Part shown: in pieces, positions 59,827-64,000 of the stretch
Position numbering within the stretch: the first letter of the stretch is position 1
How the letters are laid out: each line of letters starts with the position of its first letter
Assembly: GCA_965201155.1 (NCBI GenBank)
Contig: OZ241752.1
Coordinates: forward strand, 2,604,001 to 2,668,000
DNA length: 64,000 nucleotides
Source of the DNA: JANQOH01 sp965201155
GTDB taxonomy: Bacteria > Pseudomonadota > Alphaproteobacteria > UBA7887
Reading direction: 5' to 3'
Position numbers and translations under genes: made by a program
The notes under the pieces: model-generated
Told to the model about the DNA's origin: nothing
The model's database searches: none
The model's input: the letters and a program-made list of their open reading frames with translations, nothing else

Positions 59827-61199
59827 TGGATTACGTAGAACTGCTACCCGTTTTCATGTTCTTTTCGCTGGCGGCGCTGCTGTTCAGCGGTTACCCGGTG
59901 GCATGGGTTCTGGGCGGCCTTGCGGTGATTTTCGGCACTATCGGCCTGCATTACGACGTGTTCAAGTTCACGGAATTCTACAACGTCAATCTGCGCATAT
60001 GGGGCACGGCGGCAGAGAACCCCATTCTGGTTGCCGTACCGATGTTCATTTTCATGGGAACGATGCTGGAGCGTTCGGGGGTCGCGAACGACCTGCTTCA
60101 CTGTTTGCAGGTGCTACTGCGACGAACGCCCGGTGGTCTCGCCATGTCGGTCACGATCATGGGCACCATCATGGCGGCGACGACGGGAATTATCGGCGCG
60201 TCGGTGGTGATGATGACGCTACTGGCGCTGCCGGTGATGCTGGATCGCGGCTACAACATTCCGCTGGCGACGGGAACGATCGCGGCGTCGGGGACATTGG
60301 GCATTCTGATCCCGCCCAGCATCATGCTGGTCATCATGGCCGATCTGCTGTCGATTTCCGTGGGTACGCTGTTTCTGGCGGCGGTAGCGCCAGGGGTCGT
60401 GCTTTCTGGTCTTTATCTTGTCTATATTTTTGTGCGTTCGAAGATCACGCCGTCGCTGGCGCCGCCATTACCGGCGGAATTGGGCCCCGGCACGCGGGCG
60501 GCGCTGATCGGGATGATTTTCAAAAGCTTCATTCCTCCGATCCTGTTGATCGTGCTGGTGCTGGGTTCGATCTTTGCCGGTCTTGCGACGCCGACGGAAG
60601 CGGCGGGTGTGGGTGCGCTGGGCGCCATCCTGCTGGCGATCATGAACCGCAAGCTGACATACAGCTGCCTTCGCGATGTGTCGATCCGCTCGTCGCTGAC
60701 GATTGGCATGATTTTCGGCATTCTTATCGGCGCGACGGCGTTTTCGTATGTGTACCGGTCTCTGGGCGGCGATGACCTTGTCGAGCATTATGTACACAGC
60801 CTCGGCTTCGGATCATGGGGCCTGCTGGTCCTGATGATGGTGATCGTGTTCCTGCTCGGGTTTTTCTTCGACTGGATCGAGATCACCCTGATCGTCCTGC
60901 CGCTGTTCCTGCCGATCATGAAGACGATGGATTTCGGTGCGCACATTCCGGGGGTCGAGAACATCATTCCGTGGGTGGCGATCCTGCTGGCCGTGAATTT
61001 GCAGACATCGTTCCTGACGCCACCATTCGGGTTTGCGCTCTTCTACATGAAGGGTGTGGCGCCGGAGCATGTGAAGATCGAGCAGATCTACAGGGGGATC
61101 ATTCCGTTTGTGGCGCTGCAATTGACGGGATTGCTGCTGGTGATCGGATTTCCGGCACTGGCGCTGTGGCTGCCGGAAGCGCTGCTGGGCGTGAACTGA
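59826..61199 (+). CDS. dctM: TRAP transporter large permease (DctM family)
   Basis: This 457-residue protein with about 12 membrane helices has VAVPMFIFMGTMLERSG near residue 65, MAATTGIIGASVVMMTLLALP near 115, GTLGILIPPSIMLVIMA near 155 and TPTEAAGVGALGAILLA near 255. These are signature stretches of the Na+-driven TRAP permease. With DctQ it would import a carboxylate or similar acid. Confidence 0.93.
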   Translation: MDYVELLPVFMFFSLAALLFSGYPVAWVLGGLAVIFGTIGLHYDVFKFTEFYNVNLRIWGTAAENPILVAVPMFIFMGTMLERSGVANDLLHCLQVLLRRTPGGLAMSVTIMGTIMAATTGIIGASVVMMTLLALPVMLDRGYNIPLATGTIAASGTLGILIPPSIMLVIMADLLSISVGTLFLAAVAPGVVLSGLYLVYIFVRSKITPSLAPPLPAELGPGTRAALIGMIFKSFIPPILLIVLVLGSIFAGLATPTEAAGVGALGAILLAIMNRKLTYSCLRDVSIRSSLTIGMIFGILIGATAFSYVYRSLGGDDLVEHYVHSLGFGSWGLLVLMMVIVFLLGFFFDWIEITLIVLPLFLPIMKTMDFGAHIPGVENIIPWVAILLAVNLQTSFLTPPFGFALFYMKGVAPEHVKIEQIYRGIIPFVALQLTGLLLVIGFPALALWLPEALLGVN

Positions 61200-61397
61200 C
61201 ACGCCTGCCGCTGCCGACGAGCGACCGCATTGTCGGAGGGTGCCTCGTGCTTTGATTCCGATGCCCGGGTGGAACGCCCCGCGCCTTGGGGCGGCTGCTT
61301 CTGGACTGTGCCTGTCTTTTGAACAATATGCCCAAAAATCAGGCAAGGCCGGCGTGTCCGGTGAACTCGCGTGTCCCGGCGCTGTCGTGCGCCGGAG

Positions 61398-61413
61398 CGG
61401 CACGAATTTTGCT
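61398..61413 (+). promoter_or_regulatory. sigma-54 (RpoN) promoter for glnB-glnA
   Basis: CGGCACG-AATT-TTGCT, with GG at 61399-61400 and GC at 61411-61412, exactly 10 bases apart. It differs from the -24/-12 consensus only at the first base. It lies 48 bases before the glnB ATG, as expected for a nitrogen-regulated gene. NtrC sites were not identified. Confidence 0.8.
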
Positions 61414-61460
61414 TCCCTCCAGATATCGAACGCCCCGACCCATCTACGGAAACCGCGCTC

Positions 61461-61799
61461 ATGAAAAAGATCGAAGCAGTTATCAAGCCGTTCAAGCTTG
61501 ACGAGGTGAAGGAAGCCTTGCACGAAGTCGGCCTGCAGGGCATTACCGTTACCGAAGCGAAGGGTTTTGGCCGGCAGAAAGGCCACACCGAGCTCTATCG
61601 CGGCGCGGAGTATGTCGTCGACTTCCTGCCCAAGATCAAGATCGAGATTGTCCTGGATGACAATCTGCTCGAGCGCGCCGTGGAAGCCATTCAGAAGGCT
61701 GCCCATACGGGGCGTATCGGCGATGGCAAAATCTTTGTAAGTTCTGTCGAGGGGGCGGTGAGAATCCGCACCGGAGAGATCGGCAGCGAGGCGATCTGA
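61461..61799 (+). CDS. glnB: nitrogen regulatory protein PII (GlnB)
   Basis: This 112-residue canonical PII has IKPFKLDEVKEALHEVG, GFGRQKGHTELYRGAEY with uridylylation Tyr51, DFLPKIKIEI (Lys58) and GRIGDGKIFV. All 2-oxoglutarate and ATP residues are intact, unlike the PII beside amt. It controls GlnE, GlnD/NtrB signalling and hence glutamine synthetase, encoded 76 bases downstream. Confidence 0.97.
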   Translation: MKKIEAVIKPFKLDEVKEALHEVGLQGITVTEAKGFGRQKGHTELYRGAEYVVDFLPKIKIEIVLDDNLLERAVEAIQKAAHTGRIGDGKIFVSSVEGAVRIRTGEIGSEAI

Positions 61800-61875
61800 T
61801 ACGCCGGGCCGGCGCCCGTGGCGACAACCAACCGCGCAACGATAATCCCTATCGGTCAAGCAGAGAGAATATCCC

Positions 61876-63285
61876 ATGTCCGACGCAGCAACCATCCTCG
61901 ACCAGATCAAGGAAGAAGAAGTCACCATTGTCGATTTTCGTTTCACGGACCCGCGTGGCAAGTGGCATCACACTGCGCAGACTGCGGGGTCTGTCGACGA
62001 AGGCATGCTCGAAGAAGGCATCATGTTCGACGGTTCTTCCATCGCGGGCTGGAAGGCCATCAATGAATCCGACATGAACCTGATGCCGGACCTGTCGTCG
62101 GCCGTACTCGATCCCTTTACGGCGCAGCCCACCATGGTTCTGTTTTGCGACGTCCTTGAGCCGCAAACGGGTCAGCCCTATTCGCGCGACCCGCGCTCCA
62201 CGGCGGGCAAGGCCGAGGCCTGGCTGAAAATGAGCGATGTCGGCGACACGGCCTATTTCGGCCCGGAGCCGGAATTCTTTGTTTTCGACGATGTGCGCTG
62301 GCGGGTATCGCAAAATCGCACCAGCTACTCGATTGATCATGAGGAAGGCCCCTATAACAGCGACGCGGTGGTGGAAGACGGGAATATCGGTCACCGTCCA
62401 CCGCCGAAGGGGGGGTATTTCCCCGTGCCGCCGGTGGATTCCATGATGGACCTGCGGTCGGAGATGGTCAGCACCATGCTGGATATGGGCCTCGCCATGG
62501 AGAAGCACCATCACGAGGTTGCGCCGAGCCAGAATGAACTGGGTTTCGGCTTCCTGCCGTTGACCAAATGCGCCGATGCGGTGCAAATCTACAAATATTG
62601 CGTGCATCAGGTTGCCCATTCCTACGGCAAGACGGCGACCTTCATGCCGAAGCCGGTGGTCGAGGACAACGGCTCCGGGATGCATTGCCATCAGTCGATC
62701 TGGAAGGAAGGCTCGCCGCTGTTCGCCGGCTCAGGCTATGCGGACCTGTCTGACACTGCCCTGCATTATATCGGCGGCATCATCAAGCATGCGCGGGCGC
62801 TCAACGCATTCACCAACCCGACGACCAACAGCTACAAGCGCGTGGTGCCCGGGTTCGAGGCGCCGGTGCTGCTGGCCTATTCGGCGCGCAACCGCTCCGC
62901 GGCTTGCCGCATACCCTATGCGGCCAGCCCCAAGGGCAAGCGCGTTGAAGTCCGCTTTCCCGATCCGTCGGCCAATCCGTATCTCGCTTTTGCTGCGATG
63001 CTGATGGCGGGTCTTGACGGGATTCAGAACCGCATCCACCCGGGCGACGCGATCGACAAGAACCTCTATGACCTGCCGCCGGAAGAAATCTCCGACGTGC
63101 CCACGGTTTGCCACAGCCTGCGCCAGGCGCTGGACTCACTTGCGGCCGATCATGACTTCCTCACCCAGGGTGATGTGTTCTCGCAGGACCAGATCGACGG
63201 GTATATGGAACTGAAATGGGAAGAGGTCCATGCCTTCGAGCATGCGCCGCATCCCATTGAGTTCAGCCTGTATTATTCGGTCTGA
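61876..63285 (+). CDS. glnA: glutamine synthetase type I
   Basis: This 469-residue protein has MFDGSSIAGWKAINESDM near residue 50, EPEFFVFD (metal Glu), PVVEDNGSGMHCHQSIWK and NPTTNSYKRVVPGFEAP, with the adenylylation Tyr in KNLYDLPPEE near residue 397. It makes glutamine from glutamate, ammonia and ATP as a dodecamer, regulated by GlnE adenylylation under PII control. It is co-transcribed with glnB. Confidence 0.98.
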   Translation: MSDAATILDQIKEEEVTIVDFRFTDPRGKWHHTAQTAGSVDEGMLEEGIMFDGSSIAGWKAINESDMNLMPDLSSAVLDPFTAQPTMVLFCDVLEPQTGQPYSRDPRSTAGKAEAWLKMSDVGDTAYFGPEPEFFVFDDVRWRVSQNRTSYSIDHEEGPYNSDAVVEDGNIGHRPPPKGGYFPVPPVDSMMDLRSEMVSTMLDMGLAMEKHHHEVAPSQNELGFGFLPLTKCADAVQIYKYCVHQVAHSYGKTATFMPKPVVEDNGSGMHCHQSIWKEGSPLFAGSGYADLSDTALHYIGGIIKHARALNAFTNPTTNSYKRVVPGFEAPVLLAYSARNRSAACRIPYAASPKGKRVEVRFPDPSANPYLAFAAMLMAGLDGIQNRIHPGDAIDKNLYDLPPEEISDVPTVCHSLRQALDSLAADHDFLTQGDVFSQDQIDGYMELKWEEVHAFEHAPHPIEFSLYYSV

Positions 63286-63366
63286 CGCCGACTCGGCGGA
63301 AGGCAGTCTACCCCGCGGCGGCCGGCGGGCCTTGTCTGCCGGCTCTCGCCACTTGCGGGACGCGAC

Positions 63367-64000
63367 ATGGAGAATCTGTGGTCCGACCGTGATGCGCAGG
63401 CGGCTGTTGCGCATTACGGCGCGCAGGGTGTCAATGCCGACATAGCGCTGCGCGTCTATTCCACCCGCCTGCTGGGCGGCGAACCGTTGTTGGTCCAGCA
63501 TGGCGGCGGCAATACATCGGTCAAGACCTGCCTGCCGGACCTTCTCGGCAATCCGGTGGAGGTGCTGTGCGTGAAGGGTTCGGGCTGGGATATGGCCTCC
63601 ATCGAACCTCCGGGGCTGCCGGCGATGCGCCTCGACGCGGTGCGCCCGCTGCTTGCGCTCGACACGCTGTCCGACGGCGATATGGTCAACGCGCAACGTC
63701 TCAGTTTGCTGGACAGCACGGCTCCCAATCCTTCGGTAGAAGCGCTGCTGCACGCCTTTCTGCCGCACAAGTTTATCGACCATACCCACGCGGCCGCGGT
63801 TCTCGCCCTGACCGACCAGCCCGACGGCGGCGCGCTTGCCGCTGAAACCTATGGCGACAGAGCGGCTCTAGTCCCCTATGTCATGCCTGGTTTTGCGTTG
63901 GCGAAGTCCGCTCGCGCGGTCCTTGACGCCAACCCGGATGCCGAAGGGCTGATCCTGCTCAAGCACGGGATTTTCTCCTTTGGTGCGAGCGCCGCCGAAG
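63367..64000 (+). CDS. bifunctional class II aldolase / short-chain dehydrogenase (RhaD type), N-terminal part
   Basis: The first 211 codons are seen; the gene runs past the window end. ALRVYSTRLLGGEPLLVQHG and GGNTSVKTCLPDLLG are followed by CVKGSGWDMASIEPPGLPA, LLHAFLPHKFIDHTHA (zinc His-x-His) and LILLKHGIFSFG (third His). This is the aldolase half of the large RhaD-dehydrogenase fusions (about 700 residues) that handle rhamnulose-1-phosphate or related sugars. The dehydrogenase half should lie beyond 64000. The 81 bases after glnA hold a GC-rich inverted-repeat-like stretch but no clear terminator. Confidence 0.88.
   Translation, partial: MENLWSDRDAQAAVAHYGAQGVNADIALRVYSTRLLGGEPLLVQHGGGNTSVKTCLPDLLGNPVEVLCVKGSGWDMASIEPPGLPAMRLDAVRPLLALDTLSDGDMVNAQRLSLLDSTAPNPSVEALLHAFLPHKFIDHTHAAAVLALTDQPDGGALAAETYGDRAALVPYVMPGFALAKSARAVLDANPDAEGLILLKHGIFSFGASAAE

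Noticed and set aside
1..64000. CRISPR arrays, prophage, integrase/attachment sites or a defence island
   Set aside because: No regularly spaced repeats, cas genes, phage structural genes or integrases were seen; the Fic and orphan methyltransferase genes stand alone among metabolic genes.

Overview
The window is a GC-rich chromosomal segment from an alphaproteobacterium. The markers are a MucR/Ros-family regulator, the rpmH-rnpA-yidD-yidC-engB-argB gene order, a rpiB/glyA-nrdR-ribD order, the tsaE-amgK-murU-addB-addA block, the long two-domain dCTP deaminase and a glnB-glnA unit behind a sigma-54 promoter. An order or genus cannot be named from the sequence alone. Nothing suggests a plasmid or prophage. 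The only mobile element is one decayed IS5-type copy.

Layout. 1-3.7 kb: a copper/silver-type CusABC efflux operon on the minus strand, with cusA cut by the window edge, led by a His/Cys-rich exported protein. 3.9-5.1 kb: a class II Fic protein. 5.1-10.2 kb: catabolic genes, including a halohydrin dehalogenase with a NIPSNAP neighbour, an AcuI-like reductase, an amidase and an M20 carbamoylase. 10.3 kb: RNase P RNA. 10.7-14.9 kb: an orphan Tat-exported solute-binding protein, an HpcH aldolase, an SDR, a cupin and an orphan DNA methyltransferase. 15.1-19.5 kb: a tightly overlapping minus-strand operon (PaaK-like CoA ligase, sirtuin, TauD dioxygenase, SDR, DsbA-fold isomerase). 19.5-24.0 kb: dCTP deaminase, the IS element, and an SDR plus mandelate-racemase pair. 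24.0-26.5 kb: amt, an unusual PII paralogue and a STAS protein.

26.5-36.9 kb: tsaE, amgK-murU (cell-wall sugar recycling), addB-addA (recombinational repair), comF, grxC and a nitrilase-type amidase. 36.9-41.1 kb: the rpmH to argB operon on the minus strand, with a sharply AT-rich patch inside yidC. 41.3-49.9 kb: two oxidoreductases, a tail-anchored degenerate cyclase-domain protein, a sugar-acid dehydratase, a GST and a secreted DUF1800/DUF1501 pair. 49.9-54.5 kb: tRNA-Val, HU, ribD, nrdR, a single reading frame joining RpiB to GlyA, and mucR. 54.6-61.2 kb: a carboxyltransferase and a PhyH dioxygenase, tRNA-Glu, a VOC protein, two small secreted proteins and TRAP permeases. 61.4-64 kb: glnB-glnA and the start of a RhaD-like aldolase/dehydrogenase.

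The observations I rate highest are the continuous RpiB-GlyA frame, the halohydrin dehalogenase with its Ser-Tyr-Arg triad, the roughly 36% GC island inside yidC, and the PII paralogue beside amt that has lost Lys58, contrasting with the canonical GlnB at 61.5 kb. All family assignments come from reading motifs and gene order. No database search was run.
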